Shown here one piece after another: positions 27,515 to 36,953 of a stretch of 64,000 nucleotides of DNA. How positions within the stretch are numbered: the first letter of the stretch is position 1; each line of letters begins with the position of its first letter. The notes under the pieces were generated by a model that had not been told where the DNA came from, did not search any database, and saw only the letters and a program-made list of their open reading frames with translations. The DNA lies in NCBI RefSeq assembly GCF_028747785.1, contig NZ_CP118158.1:2480001-2544000 (forward strand), written 5' to 3'. This DNA comes from Halosimplex aquaticum. GTDB taxonomy: Archaea; Halobacteriota; Halobacteria; Halobacteriales; Haloarculaceae. A program made the position numbers and the translations under genes.

Positions 27515-29140
27515 ATGGACCGGCGAACGCGGCTCACCGTCTACTACCTCGTCCTCGTCGTCGGCGTGCTCTCCGGGTTCGTGGTCCTGTACAACTACGG
27601 GATGGCCACGTGGGAGGGGCGGCCGCAGCCGCTGTACCGGTCGGTCGAGGCCGTCGTCCAGACGGTCACCACCGTGGGGTACGGCGGCGACGCCCCGTGG
27701 TCCAGCCCGCAGATGAACTACCTCGTCTCGCTCATGGCCCTCTCGGGGCTCGTGCTCATCTTCGCGGCGCTCCCGGTGCTCGTCGTGCCCCTCTTCGAGG
27801 ACGCGTTCCGGTCCAGCGCCCCCTCGTCGGTCCGCGGCGTCGGCGAGCACGTCGTCCTCTGTGAGTACGGCCCCCGCGAGGAGGTCCTCATCGACGAACT
27901 CACCGAACGCGACGTCGAGTACGTCGTTGTCGACGCCGACCGGGAGAGCGCCGACGACCTGTACGCGGCGGGGTACACGGTGATGTTCGGGGACCCGGAG
28001 TCGGACGCGGCGCTCCGACGCGCCCGGCTGGAACACGCCGACACGCTGATCGCCAACGTCGACGACGAGGCCAACCCGAGCGTCCTCCTCTCCGTCCGAG
28101 CGGTCGGTCCCGACGTCCGGACGGTCAGTCTGGCCGACGACCCGGACACCGCGGACTACCACCGATACGCGGGGGCCGACCACGTGCTCTCGCCCAAGCG
28201 AATACTGGGCGAGCAGCTCGCGGCCAAGGCGGTCGGGACGTTCGATCCGGAGGCCATCGAAGCCGTCGAGATCGACGAGAACTTCGACATCGCGGAGTTC
28301 CCGCTCCAGAACGGGAGCGAGCTGATCGGCCAGACGATCGGCGAGAGCGACATCGGTGAGCGAACCGGTGCGGCCGTCATCGGGGTGTGGGTCCGGGGAG
28401 ATTTCCGGAGTCCGCCGCCGGCCGACACCAGATTCGATGCCCGGAGCGTCATCGTCGCGACCGGCGGGGACGCGGAACTCGACCGACTGAAGGAGATGAC
28501 GCTCTCGGAGGGGCGTCGCCGGCGGGGAGACGTGGTCGTCGCCGGGATGGGCGTCGTCGGACGGGCCGTCACGACCGCGCTCTCGAACAGCGGGTTCCAG
28601 TACACGACTATCGACGTCGCGGAGGGCTCGACCGTCGACGTGGTCGGCGACGCGACCGATCGGCAGGTCCTCCGGGAGGCGGGTATCGCCGACGCCGACA
28701 CCGTCGTCCTCGCGCTGCCGGACGATACGGCGACGGTCTTCGCGACGTTTGCCATCCGCGAACTCAATCCCCGCATCGAGATCATCGCCCAGGCGAACGA
28801 GCACGAGAACGTGTCGAAGCTGTATCGCGCCGGCGCGGACTACGTGCTCTCGCTCTCGGCGGTCAGCGGACGGATGCTCGCGTCGATCGTCCTCGGCGAG
28901 GAGAGCCTCTCGTCGGGAACGCAACTCAAACTCGTCCGGACGACGGTCCCGGGCGCCGTCGGGAAGTCGCTCGCCGACGCGGACGTTCGGAACCGAACGG
29001 GCTGTACCGTGGTCGCCGCCGAACGGGACGGTCGCGTCGTCACCAACCCCGGCGCGTCGTTCGTGATCGAACCCGGTGACGAACTCGTGGTGGCCGGGAC
29101 CGACGAGAACATCAGCCGGTTCCAGGCGGCGTTCGTCTGA
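27515..29140 (+). CDS. K+ channel with two RCK units
   Basis: Two-helix potassium channel of 541 residues, like MthK. TM1 (about 7-27), the pore loop with TVTTVGYGG (filter near residues 51-58) and TM2 (about 68-95) are followed by two RCK modules. The first TrkA-N starts VGEHVVLCEYGPREE and its TrkA-C ends near the SPPPADTR region; the second TrkA-N starts GDVVVAGMGVVGRAV with the dinucleotide loop, and ends in a TrkA-C at the C terminus. Ligand (Ca2+, NAD(H) or c-di-AMP) cannot be named. The ATG at 27515 is favoured over one 48 bp upstream because the earlier stretch is not halophile-like. Confidence 0.93.
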   Translation: MDRRTRLTVYYLVLVVGVLSGFVVLYNYGMATWEGRPQPLYRSVEAVVQTVTTVGYGGDAPWSSPQMNYLVSLMALSGLVLIFAALPVLVVPLFEDAFRSSAPSSVRGVGEHVVLCEYGPREEVLIDELTERDVEYVVVDADRESADDLYAAGYTVMFGDPESDAALRRARLEHADTLIANVDDEANPSVLLSVRAVGPDVRTVSLADDPDTADYHRYAGADHVLSPKRILGEQLAAKAVGTFDPEAIEAVEIDENFDIAEFPLQNGSELIGQTIGESDIGERTGAAVIGVWVRGDFRSPPPADTRFDARSVIVATGGDAELDRLKEMTLSEGRRRRGDVVVAGMGVVGRAVTTALSNSGFQYTTIDVAEGSTVDVVGDATDRQVLREAGIADADTVVLALPDDTATVFATFAIRELNPRIEIIAQANEHENVSKLYRAGADYVLSLSAVSGRMLASIVLGEESLSSGTQLKLVRTTVPGAVGKSLADADVRNRTGCTVVAAERDGRVVTNPGASFVIEPGDELVVAGTDENISRFQAAFV

Positions 29141-29248
29141 CGGGTAGCTGCCGGCGGCGACGGGCCGAGAGTCCGGTATCGGTAGGCGGCGTCTGATACC
29201 CGGTCGGACTCCCGCACCCTTTTCAGCGACCGAACCGAACCCTCGCCA

Positions 29249-30178
29249 ATGAGTCGCGCCCGCAAGCCCGAGTGGCTGAAGATGCGGCCGCCGTCGGGCG
29301 AGCGCTTCACGGAGATCAAGCAGTCGCTCCGCGACCGCGATCTCAACACCGTCTGCGAGGAGGCCAACTGCCCCAACATGGGCGAGTGCTGGAGCGGTCG
29401 CGACGGGCCGGGCACGGCGACGTTCATGCTGATGGGCGACACCTGCTCGCGTGGCTGTAACTTCTGCGACGTCGAGACCGGCGGGATGGATCCGCTCGAC
29501 GAGGACGAACCCGAGCAGGTCGCCGACGCCGTCGCCGAGATCGGCCTCGACTACGTCGTCCTCACCTCGGTGGACCGGGACGACCTGCCGGACCAGGGCG
29601 CCGGCCACTTCGCCCGGACCATCGAGGCCATCAAGGACCGCCACCCGGGCATCCTCGTCGAGGCGCTGGTGCCCGACTTCCGGGGCGAGGAGCGCCTCGT
29701 CCGGAAAGTGCTGGACGCCGAACCGGACGTCTTCGCCCACAACGTCGAGACCGTCGACCGCCTGCAGTGGCCGGTGCGGGACCGCCGCGCGGGCTACGAG
29801 CAGTCGCTCTCCGTCCTCCGGCAGGCCGCCGCCGAATCGGCGTCGTACGTCAAGACGAGCCTCATGCTCGGCGTCGGCGAGTACGACCACGAGGTCTACC
29901 AGACCCTGGCGGACCTGCGGAGCGTCGGCGTCGACGTGGTGACGCTCGGGCAGTACCTCCAGCCCTCGCGGTCGCACCTCGAAGTGGCCGACTACGTCCA
30001 CCCCGACGCCTTCGACACCTGGCAGCGCGTCGCCGAGGAGGAACTGGGCTTCCTCTACTGCGCCTCCGGCCCGATGGTCCGGTCGTCGTACCGCGCGGGC
30101 GAGCTGTTCGTCGACGCCGTCCTGCGGGACGGCGAGAGCGTCGAACGGGCCCGCGCCGAGGCGCGGGCCGGCGACTGA
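29249..30178 (+). CDS. lipA: Lipoyl synthase
   Basis: Radical SAM enzyme, 309 residues, inserting two sulfurs into octanoyl groups on protein lysines. Both iron-sulfur sites are intact: the auxiliary-cluster motif C-x4-C-x5-C (Cys 36, 41, 47) and the radical SAM C-x3-C-x2-C (Cys 66, 70, 73 in CSRGCNFCD). Conserved VLTSVDRDDLPDQGAGHFA and the C-terminal RSSYRAGE serine motif are present. The lipoyl E2 protein of the dehydrogenase complex lies 8 kb downstream on the same strand and is an obvious client. Confidence 0.97.
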   Translation: MSRARKPEWLKMRPPSGERFTEIKQSLRDRDLNTVCEEANCPNMGECWSGRDGPGTATFMLMGDTCSRGCNFCDVETGGMDPLDEDEPEQVADAVAEIGLDYVVLTSVDRDDLPDQGAGHFARTIEAIKDRHPGILVEALVPDFRGEERLVRKVLDAEPDVFAHNVETVDRLQWPVRDRRAGYEQSLSVLRQAAAESASYVKTSLMLGVGEYDHEVYQTLADLRSVGVDVVTLGQYLQPSRSHLEVADYVHPDAFDTWQRVAEEELGFLYCASGPMVRSSYRAGELFVDAVLRDGESVERARAEARAGD

Positions 30179-30281
30179 CGGGCGCTCCGGCGCTCGGCCG
30201 TCAATACCGCTACGTACCGGACGGGACCCGACAATAGCACTCTTAGCAAGGGGCTTCAGTCCGCTCCGTGCGGAACCGGGT

Positions 30282-31019
30282 ATGCGTTCGATCGCGGACC
30301 CCGACCTGGATGAGACGCTCACCGACCGGATCCTACCCTCGCGCGCCCGCATCCCCGAGGACCCGCCCGCCGGCGACTACGTCGTCATCGACGTCACCCA
30401 CTTCTCGACGACGGTCGTCGAACTGTTCGAGAACGGCGCCGAGTACGTCCACGTCACCGAGGAGCGCGGCGACGAGCACGCCTTCGCCGAGGAGCACCCG
30501 CGAGCCAAGATCGGCGGCGGGTCCAGCGAGGAGTACACCCCCACCGAGGGGTACGACTTCTTCAACTCGCCGACGTGGGTGCAGGACGTCGACGTGGCCG
30601 GCCGCCCCACGGCGCTGACCTCGACCAACGGCGGTGCCGCGGTGACCGATCTCCGACTCGCCGGCGGCGACGACGTCGACGTCTACGTCGGGACCCTCGC
30701 CAACGCCCGGGCGGTCGCGGACCACCTCGACGGCGCGGAAAAGCCGACGTACCTGGTCGCCGCGGGGTCGAAGGGCAAGCCCTCGCCGGAGGACACCGTC
30801 GGCGCCGTCGTCATCGGCCGCCACGTCTACGGCGAGTCCCCGAGCGACGCCGAGCGCGACCTCTACCGGCAGATCGCGAAGCTCGGCAAGGCGCCGAAGT
30901 ACGCGGAGAAGGCCGACATCCGGCTGAACGACCTCGTCGAGTACGACCTGCGGTTCAGCGAGAGCGCGGTCGTGCCGAGGCTCGACGGCCAGAAGCTCTA
31001 CGACGTGAGCGACGAGTGA
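30282..31019 (+). CDS. ComB-like 2-phosphosulfolactate phosphatase family protein
   Basis: A 245-residue member of the ComB phosphatase family, which in methanogens makes sulfolactate for coenzyme M. Family landmarks are VVIDVTHFSTTVVELFENGA (where ComB has the DVLRATTT loop), the GGGSSEEYTPTEGYDFFNSP block and the LTSTNGGAAVTDL loop. The Arg of the first loop is replaced, so activity on the same substrate is uncertain. Haloarchaea are not methanogens. It overlaps by one base the downstream PHP hydrolase gene (TGATG), implying a joint operon. Confidence 0.75.
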   Translation: MRSIADPDLDETLTDRILPSRARIPEDPPAGDYVVIDVTHFSTTVVELFENGAEYVHVTEERGDEHAFAEEHPRAKIGGGSSEEYTPTEGYDFFNSPTWVQDVDVAGRPTALTSTNGGAAVTDLRLAGGDDVDVYVGTLANARAVADHLDGAEKPTYLVAAGSKGKPSPEDTVGAVVIGRHVYGESPSDAERDLYRQIAKLGKAPKYAEKADIRLNDLVEYDLRFSESAVVPRLDGQKLYDVSDE

Positions 31020-31831
31020 TGCGCGCCGACCTGCACGCCCACACCACCTACTCCGACGGGTCGCCGCTGCCCGCGATGTGTCGCGCGGCCGAGCGGGCGG
31101 GCCTCGACGCCGTCGGGTTCACCGACCACTGCATCGCCGTCGGCGACGACTTCGGCCGTCGGGAGCGCTACGACCTCACCGAGACCTACGAGCGCCGCCG
31201 CGAGGCCATCGAGCGGATGCGCCCGCGGACGGACATCACCGTCTGGGACGCCGCCGAGGTCAGCTACGTCGCCGACGCCGAAGCGGAGACCGCCGAACTC
31301 CTCGCCGCGGCCGACTTCGAGTACGCCATCGGAAGCGTCCACTTCGCCGGCCCGTACGACTACACGTCGCCCGGACAGTACGTCGACGCCTCCGAGGAGA
31401 CGCGCCGGGCGGCCGTCGAGCGGTACTTCGACGCCGTCGTCGCGGCCGTCGAGTCCGGCCTGTTCGACGTGCTCGGTCACCTCGACCTGCCCGAGCGGAT
31501 GGCCCCGCTGCGCGGCTACTCCCGCGAGGAGGACTACGAGCGCGTCGCCGCGGCGCTCGCCGACTCCGAGACGGTCCCGGAGATCAACGCCGGCCGCGTC
31601 CACGAGTCGCTCGGCCGCGTCCACCCCGACCCCGCGATGCTCGACGCCTTTCTCGACCGGGACGTGGCGTTCGTCCTCGGCTCGGACAGCCACGCGCCCG
31701 CCGAGATCGAAAACCGAGTCCCCGAACTCCGGTCGGTGGCCGACGAGCACGGGATCGACCCGCTCCCGGCGGACCGAATCCTGACCGGACGAGCGGGCGC
31801 GTCCGAGACCGAGTCGGCCCCGTCGCGCTGA
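31019..31831 (+). CDS. PHP-domain phosphoesterase (histidinol phosphatase-like)
   Basis: A 270-residue PHP-family metal hydrolase. The N-terminal DLHAHTTYSDGSPL supplies the HxH ligands, GFTDHCIAVGDDF the second Asp-His pair, DAAEVSYV the glutamate, GSVHF the next His, and LGSDSHAPAEIEN the final Asp-His. All expected metal ligands appear, unlike the degenerate homologue at 54452. It matches the HisK type of histidinol phosphatase but could serve another phosphomonoester. Its ATG overlaps the ComB-like stop codon, so the two are probably in one pathway. Confidence 0.87.
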   Translation: MRADLHAHTTYSDGSPLPAMCRAAERAGLDAVGFTDHCIAVGDDFGRRERYDLTETYERRREAIERMRPRTDITVWDAAEVSYVADAEAETAELLAAADFEYAIGSVHFAGPYDYTSPGQYVDASEETRRAAVERYFDAVVAAVESGLFDVLGHLDLPERMAPLRGYSREEDYERVAAALADSETVPEINAGRVHESLGRVHPDPAMLDAFLDRDVAFVLGSDSHAPAEIENRVPELRSVADEHGIDPLPADRILTGRAGASETESAPSR

Positions 31832-31943
31832 GGGGTCCGTCTTCAATCCCGTCGCGCCGAGAATCGCACTCCCCGCCGCGGTTTCTACCGCTTCTCCGCC
31901 GACCGGATAGCCGCCGGAGAATCGCCGCCGTCGAAAGCCGGGG

Positions 31944-32774
31944 TTACCGGAGCCCGGGGAGGAACGTCGTCGAGCGCAGCCAGAAGAGAGAGCCGACGAA
32001 GACGGCCGAGAGGGCGAGGAAGGCCCAGTCGCGCGTCGTCGTGCCCAGTTCGTCGAGCCGGAGGCGGCGGCTGTCCGGGTCGGCGAGCGACTGGGAGAAG
32101 CCGCGGGTCTCCATCGCCTCGACGGTCACCCGGCTCCGCTTGGCCACGTCGAAGATGAGCGGGTAGAACGCCCGGACGCCGATCTTCAGGAGGTGCGCCC
32201 AGTGGCGCCAGCGGAGCAGGCCGTCCGACGAGGGACCTTTACTGCGCAGTCGGATGGCGTGGACGATGTCGCGGTACTCCTCCAGCAGGACCGGGAGCAT
32301 CCGGTAGCCGTAGGCGAGCGAGAAGGTGAACCGGCGCGGGACGCCGAAGCTGAGCAGCGCCTTGCTCAGCCGCGAGGGGCTCATCGTCGTGAACACCGCG
32401 ACGCTGGCCAGCGAGATGCTCGCCATCTTCAGGTTGTAGGGGACCAGCGAGAGCACGGCGCCCCGGGCGTCGCCACCGGTCAGCCAGACGAACGCGCCGA
32501 AGAAGGCGAGGTTCGAGACCATCCCGAACGCGAGGACGGCGAGGAGGAAGCGGTTGACCCGCGAGACGACGACCAGCACGGCCATGAAGGCGAACAGCGA
32601 CCCGAGGACGAGCGTGTCGTAGAACATCCACGGCAGCAGCGCGAAGGCGACGTACCACCCGAGCAGGACGCGCGGGTCGAGCGTGTTGAGGAAGGCGTCG
32701 TCGTCCGCGTGGGCGATCCGCATCAGTTCGACCCGCACGCGGTCGACCGAGAGCCACCGGTTGACGGTGCTCAC
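31944..32774 (-). CDS. ecfT: ECF transporter transmembrane subunit (T component)
   Basis: A 276-residue membrane subunit linking the ATPase to the substrate-binding S protein. The N-terminal part has about five hydrophobic helices; the C-terminal part carries the coupling helices with the motif AMETRGF that matches the Ala-Arg-Gly signature of EcfT, together with FTFSLAYGYRMLPVLLEEY. The GTG start at 32774 overlaps the stop of the ATPase gene by 4 bp (GTGA), so it is translated together with it. Third gene of an S-A-T operon. Confidence 0.9.
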   Translation of the reverse strand: MSTVNRWLSVDRVRVELMRIAHADDDAFLNTLDPRVLLGWYVAFALLPWMFYDTLVLGSLFAFMAVLVVVSRVNRFLLAVLAFGMVSNLAFFGAFVWLTGGDARGAVLSLVPYNLKMASISLASVAVFTTMSPSRLSKALLSFGVPRRFTFSLAYGYRMLPVLLEEYRDIVHAIRLRSKGPSSDGLLRWRHWAHLLKIGVRAFYPLIFDVAKRSRVTVEAMETRGFSQSLADPDSRRLRLDELGTTTRDWAFLALSAVFVGSLFWLRSTTFLPGLR

Positions 32775-34594
32775 GGCTTCCTCCCGGCGCCGTCGGCACG
32801 CTCCGGCGGTTCCCCGAGTCGCTCGGCGAGCGCGTCGATCGTCGTCGCCGGCGGGTCGATACCGAGGCGACGGCTCACCTGCACGGCCTGGGGCGGTCGC
32901 ATCGAGGCGGCCGCCCCGATCGCGGCGTCGGTCAGCGCCTCGGCCGGCGGGGCGTCGGCGGCGATCCGTCCGTCGTCGAGGACGACGACGCGGTCGGCCC
33001 ACGAGGCGACGAACTGCAGGTCGTGGGTGGCGACGACGACGGCGTCGACGCGGCGCTCGACGCTGTCGAGCATGGCCTCGACCTCCCGGCGGCTCTCGAC
33101 GTCGAGACAGCCCGTGGGTTCGTCGAGCAGGACGACCGACGGCTCCATCGCGAGCGCGATGGCGAGCGACGCCCGCCGCTGCTGCCCGATCGAGAGGAGG
33201 CGACCGTCGGCCGAGCGGAACGCCCCGAGGTCCAGGTAGTCGACCACCTCGTCGACGACCGCGTCGGCGTCCTCGCGGCCGCGCTGGCGCAGGTAGTAGC
33301 CGACGTCTTTCTCGACGGAGTCCTCGATGAACATCTCCTCGGGCTGCTGGTGGACGTACACCACGTCGTCGGCCAGCCGCTCGGGCGCGGTCTCGGCGGT
33401 GTCGGTCCCCAGCACCTCGACGGTGCCCGCGTCGGGGCGGACGAGCCCGGTGACGAGCTTCAGCAGGGTCGACTTGCCGGCGCCGTTCGAGCCGACGAGG
33501 GCGACCTTCTCGCCCCGCTCGACCGACAGCGAGAGCCCGTCGAGGACCCGCTGTTTCCCAGAGCCCATCGAGCGATAGCCGTAGCAGACGTCTTCGACGT
33601 CCACGACGGACGCGTCGCCGTCCAGTGGCGCATCCCGCGCGTCGCCGTCGGGTGCCGCGTCCCGCCCACCACCGTCCGATGGGACACCGCGCGCACCGCC
33701 GTCGGGCGTCGTCACGGGACGGTCGGCGAGCGCGTCGACCGCTTCGTCGACGGTGACGGGATAGCGCCCCTCGTCGCCCGCGTCGGGAGAATTGTTCTCG
33801 TCGCCCCCGATGCGGACGTCGAGGCGTTCGCCGAGCGCGGTCACCGCCGGCGGGTGGATGTCCCGCTCGCGGAGGTCGTCGAGACGGTTGAGCGCGTCCG
33901 GCGTCGGCGCGGTCCAGCGGACGGCCCCATCGTCGACGAGCGCGACGCGGTCGGCGTACTCGGCGACGAGTTCGGTGTCGTGTTCGATCACGACGACCCC
34001 GCGGCCGTCGGCGCGGAGGTCGGCGAGCACGTCGTAGACGCGCTCGGCGTTGCCCGGGTCGAGCTGGGCGGCGGGCTCGTCGACGACGATGACCTCCGGG
34101 TCGAGCGCGAGCACGCCGGCGACGGCGACGAGGTGTTTCTGCCCGCCGCTCAGCTCCCAGATGAACTGCTCGGCCAGGTGGCCGACGCCGAGGCGTTCGA
34201 GCGCACGGGTCGCCCGCTCGCGGTAGTCGTCGAAGCCGTAGTTCAGCGGCCCGAACTCGACCTCGCGGCGGACCGTCGGCTGGACGAGCTGGTTCTCGAA
34301 GTCCTGGTAGACGTAGCCGACCGTCCGGGAGAGCTCGCCGACCGACGCCTCGGTCGTGTCGACCCCGTCGACGACGACCTTCCCCTCGGTTTCGCCCTCG
34401 AAGAAGTGCGGGACGAGGCCGTTGAACGCCTTACAGAGCGTCGTCTTTCCGCTGCCGTTGCCGCCGAGGACGGCGAGGAACTCGTCGGTGTCGACGGCGA
34501 GCGTCGCGCCGTCGAGGACGAACTCGTCGGTTCCGGGGTATCGGAAGGCGTAGTCCTCGACCCGTATCAGCGGCGGAGGTGCTTCGGAGCTCAT
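32771..34594 (-). CDS. Fused double ATPase of an ECF transporter
   Basis: A 607-residue protein with two complete ABC ATPase domains. The first has Walker A GGNGSGKTT near residue 44, signature LSGGQKH and Walker B VIVVDEPAAQLD. The second begins after a long linker (about residues 285-345) rich in Asp, Gly and Ala, and has Walker A GSNGAGKST, signature LSIGQQ and Walker B VVLLDEPTGCLD. It replaces the separate EcfA and EcfA' of bacteria. The linker contains an imperfect repeat of the DGDARDAPLDGDA kind. It is cotranscribed with the S and T genes. Confidence 0.93.
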   Translation of the reverse strand: MSSEAPPPLIRVEDYAFRYPGTDEFVLDGATLAVDTDEFLAVLGGNGSGKTTLCKAFNGLVPHFFEGETEGKVVVDGVDTTEASVGELSRTVGYVYQDFENQLVQPTVRREVEFGPLNYGFDDYRERATRALERLGVGHLAEQFIWELSGGQKHLVAVAGVLALDPEVIVVDEPAAQLDPGNAERVYDVLADLRADGRGVVVIEHDTELVAEYADRVALVDDGAVRWTAPTPDALNRLDDLRERDIHPPAVTALGERLDVRIGGDENNSPDAGDEGRYPVTVDEAVDALADRPVTTPDGGARGVPSDGGGRDAAPDGDARDAPLDGDASVVDVEDVCYGYRSMGSGKQRVLDGLSLSVERGEKVALVGSNGAGKSTLLKLVTGLVRPDAGTVEVLGTDTAETAPERLADDVVYVHQQPEEMFIEDSVEKDVGYYLRQRGREDADAVVDEVVDYLDLGAFRSADGRLLSIGQQRRASLAIALAMEPSVVLLDEPTGCLDVESRREVEAMLDSVERRVDAVVVATHDLQFVASWADRVVVLDDGRIAADAPPAEALTDAAIGAAASMRPPQAVQVSRRLGIDPPATTIDALAERLGEPPERADGAGRKP

Positions 34595-34601
34595 CGAGAC
34601 G

Positions 34602-35492
34602 CTATCGCGCCGGCTCGCTCGAACCGGATCGAGCGAGCCTGACGGCCAGCAGGACGATCAGGAACGCGAGGACGAGCGAGACGAAGATGCCGGCGTTGCC
34701 CTCTTCGGCGCTCAGGCCGAGCAGGCTCCCGACGTTGGGGAGCGCCTCGGTCTCCATCATCGGGATACCGAGGAAGAATCCCATCGTCGCGACGAAGAAG
34801 GCGAGAACCGACGCGCCGACGAGCGCCGCGAGGTGGACGAGGCCCACGTCCGACAGCATGCTCGCGTCCGAGCGCGGGCGCGGTTCCAGGCCGAGCAGCG
34901 GTTCGATCTTGCCGTACAGCGACGGGACGAGGTACATCGTCGGGATCGCGCCGAAGATCAGGCCGGTGATGATCGCCTCTGGGATCATGTCGACGAACTC
35001 GATGACCACGATGCTCTCCGGGAGTCCGGGGACGGCCTCCAGTTCTTCGGCGCCGACCACGACCACCCCGACGTCGATCAGCGCCGACGGGATCTGCGAG
35101 CCGATCTTCGCGACGACCGCCGCGACGAACACCTGTCGCGGGTTCGTCAGGTCGTGGACCATCTGGGCCGCGACGTAGACGAACGTCGTGATCAGGATGA
35201 CCTCACTGAGCTCGCTGAGGCCGCCGAACTCCCCCAGCAGGAACTCCGTGAAGACGATCTCGCCGAGCGGGACGGCGAGGGCCGCCTCGATGTAGGGAAA
35301 GAGGAACACGAGCGCGAGCGGCAGGAAGATGAAACTGGAGATCCCGAGTTCGATGGGACCCATCGTGGGTTCGGGGATCAGCTCGGCGATGGTGTTCTCC
35401 AGTCCCGACAGCGAGAGCACGAGGATGAAGACCATCATTCGTTTGTTGCTCGATGCGGTCACGTTGGGGGTGATCGTCTGTTTGACGTTCAT
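34602..35492 (-). CDS. Candidate ECF substrate-binding (S) component
   Basis: A 296-residue protein with about eight hydrophobic helices, the first gene of the operon, 7 bp upstream of the fused ATPase. Position makes it the S component, but it is longer than typical vitamin S proteins (about 180-200 residues) and I do not recognise a substrate signature. A hydrophilic loop around GAEELEAVPGLPESIVVIEF and a second one near KIEPLLGLEPRPRSDASML separate the helices. The ATG at 35492 starts MNVKQTITPN. An upstream ATG at 35552 lies inside the TATA box and is rejected. Confidence 0.78.
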   Translation of the reverse strand: MNVKQTITPNVTASSNKRMMVFILVLSLSGLENTIAELIPEPTMGPIELGISSFIFLPLALVFLFPYIEAALAVPLGEIVFTEFLLGEFGGLSELSEVILITTFVYVAAQMVHDLTNPRQVFVAAVVAKIGSQIPSALIDVGVVVVGAEELEAVPGLPESIVVIEFVDMIPEAIITGLIFGAIPTMYLVPSLYGKIEPLLGLEPRPRSDASMLSDVGLVHLAALVGASVLAFFVATMGFFLGIPMMETEALPNVGSLLGLSAEEGNAGIFVSLVLAFLIVLLAVRLARSGSSEPAR

Positions 35493-35502
35493 GGATAAGT
35501 CC

Positions 35503-35560
35503 CCGCGTCCGCGCGGGTCAGTGGCTACTCCCCCCAGGTCACTGATAGGCACTTATATGA
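35503..35560 (-). promoter_or_regulatory. Promoter and leader hairpin of the ECF operon
   Basis: The minus strand has CATATAAGTG (about 35551-35560), a clear TATA box, so the transcript should begin near 35525. A short hairpin CCCGCG-4 nt-CGCGGG (35503-35518) lies in the leader, 10 bp before the ATG, where it could hinder initiation. It is too small to be a known riboswitch. Confidence 0.5.
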
Positions 35561-35847
35561 CCGGTATTGTCGGGTCGAGACCGCTATTGTACCGTCTCCC
35601 CCGCTATGTGATCCCACCGAGACGGGCCGCGCCTCCGCTTCCCAGTCCGGTTCCTTCGTAGGCACTCGTTCCGACGTGGACGATCGGCCACAAATGAGTC
35701 GGTTGACGGGCGGTTTTGCGAAGAAATGAAGGGATGTAGCCGTCGATCCGTCACCCTGGCCGGCAAAAATGGACCGCAGCGTAAGCTATTTACGAAAATC
35801 CTTAAGCCGACAGCCCTGCTTGGTTCGGGTATGCTTCGGAGGGTTCT
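35561..35847. promoter_or_regulatory. Upstream region of the oxoacid dehydrogenase operon
   Basis: A 287-bp gap between the divergent ECF and dehydrogenase operons with no gene. A plus-strand TATA-like element AATCCTTAAG (about 35798-35807) lies about 45 bp before the E1alpha ATG, next to TTTACGAAAA. No operator was recognised. Confidence 0.45.
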
Positions 35848-36951
35848 ATGAGCACTTTACAGCGCGACCCGGAGGACCGGGTCCAGGTCCTCGACGAGGA
35901 CGGACAGGTACGGGAGGGCGCGACCGTCCCGGACCTGCCCGACGAGACGCTCGTCGAGATGTACCGGGAGATGACGCTGGCCCGCCGGTTCGACCAGCGG
36001 GCGGTGAGCCTGCAGCGCCAGGGGCGGATGGGGACGTATCCGCCGCTGTCGGGCCAGGAGGGCGCCCAGATCGGCAGCGTCCACGCGCTGGCCGACGACG
36101 ACTGGCTGTTCCCGAGTTACCGCGAGCACGCGGCGATGCTCCACAAGGGCCTCTCGCTGCAGCAGACGCTGCTGTACTGGATGGGCCACGAGGAGGGCAA
36201 CGTCCGCCACGACGAGAACATCTTTTCCGTCGCTGTGCCCATCGCGACGCAGATCCCCCACGCCACGGGGGCCGCGTGGGCGTCGAAGCTCAAGGGCGAG
36301 AGCAAGGCGTTCCTCTGTTACTTCGGCGACGGCGCCACGAGCGAGGGCGACTTCCACGAGGGGCTCAACTTCGCGGGCGTGTTCGACGTGCCCGCGGTGT
36401 TCTTCTGCAACAACAACCAGTGGGCCATCTCGGTCCCCCGCGAGCGCCAGACCCGGAGCGCGACGCTCGCCCAGAAGGCCGACGCCTACGGCTTCGAGGG
36501 CGTGCAGGTCGACGGGATGGACCCGCTGGCGGTGTACCAGGTGACCAAAGCCGCCGTCGAGAAGGCCAAACACCCGAATCCCGACGAGTTGCGCCCGACG
36601 CTGATCGAGGCGGTCCAGTACCGCTACGGCGCGCACACCACCGCGGACGACCCCTCGGTCTACCGCGACGAGGAGGAGGTCGAGGAGTGGCGCGCGAAAG
36701 ACCCGATCCCCCGGATGGAGACGTTCCTCCGCGACAGGGGCGTGCTCGACGACGAGCGGGTCGACGCCATCCAGAACGACGTCGAGGAGGCGGTGGCCGA
36801 CGCCATCTCCGCGGCGGAGGGCGTCAAGCGGCCCGACCCGTCGGAGATGTTCGCACACGTCTACGAGGGGATGCCCAAGCGGCTGGACGAACAGATCGAC
36901 TACCTGCAGCGACTGCGCGACCGACACGGCGACGAGGCGCTCCTGGAGTAA
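35848..36951 (+). CDS. pdhA: 2-oxoacid dehydrogenase E1 alpha subunit
   Basis: Thiamine diphosphate-binding subunit of a pyruvate/branched-chain-type dehydrogenase complex, 367 residues. The ThDP motif is [20 protein letters not shown] ending in CNNNQW, the standard GDG...NN arrangement, and the phosphorylation-loop-like segment [20 protein letters not shown] matches E1alpha. First gene of the E1alpha-E1beta-E2 operon. In haloarchaea pyruvate is usually oxidised by a ferredoxin enzyme, so the true oxoacid of this complex is uncertain. Confidence 0.93.
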   Translation: MSTLQRDPEDRVQVLDEDGQVREGATVPDLPDETLVEMYREMTLARRFDQRAVSLQRQGRMGTYPPLSGQEGAQIGSVHALADDDWLFPSYREHAAMLHKGLSLQQTLLYWMGHEEGNVRHDENIFSVAVPIATQIPHATGAAWASKLKGESKAFLCYFGDGATSEGDFHEGLNFAGVFDVPAVFFCNNNQWAISVPRERQTRSATLAQKADAYGFEGVQVDGMDPLAVYQVTKAAVEKAKHPNPDELRPTLIEAVQYRYGAHTTADDPSVYRDEEEVEEWRAKDPIPRMETFLRDRGVLDDERVDAIQNDVEEAVADAISAAEGVKRPDPSEMFAHVYEGMPKRLDEQIDYLQRLRDRHGDEALLE

Positions 36952-36953
36952 TC

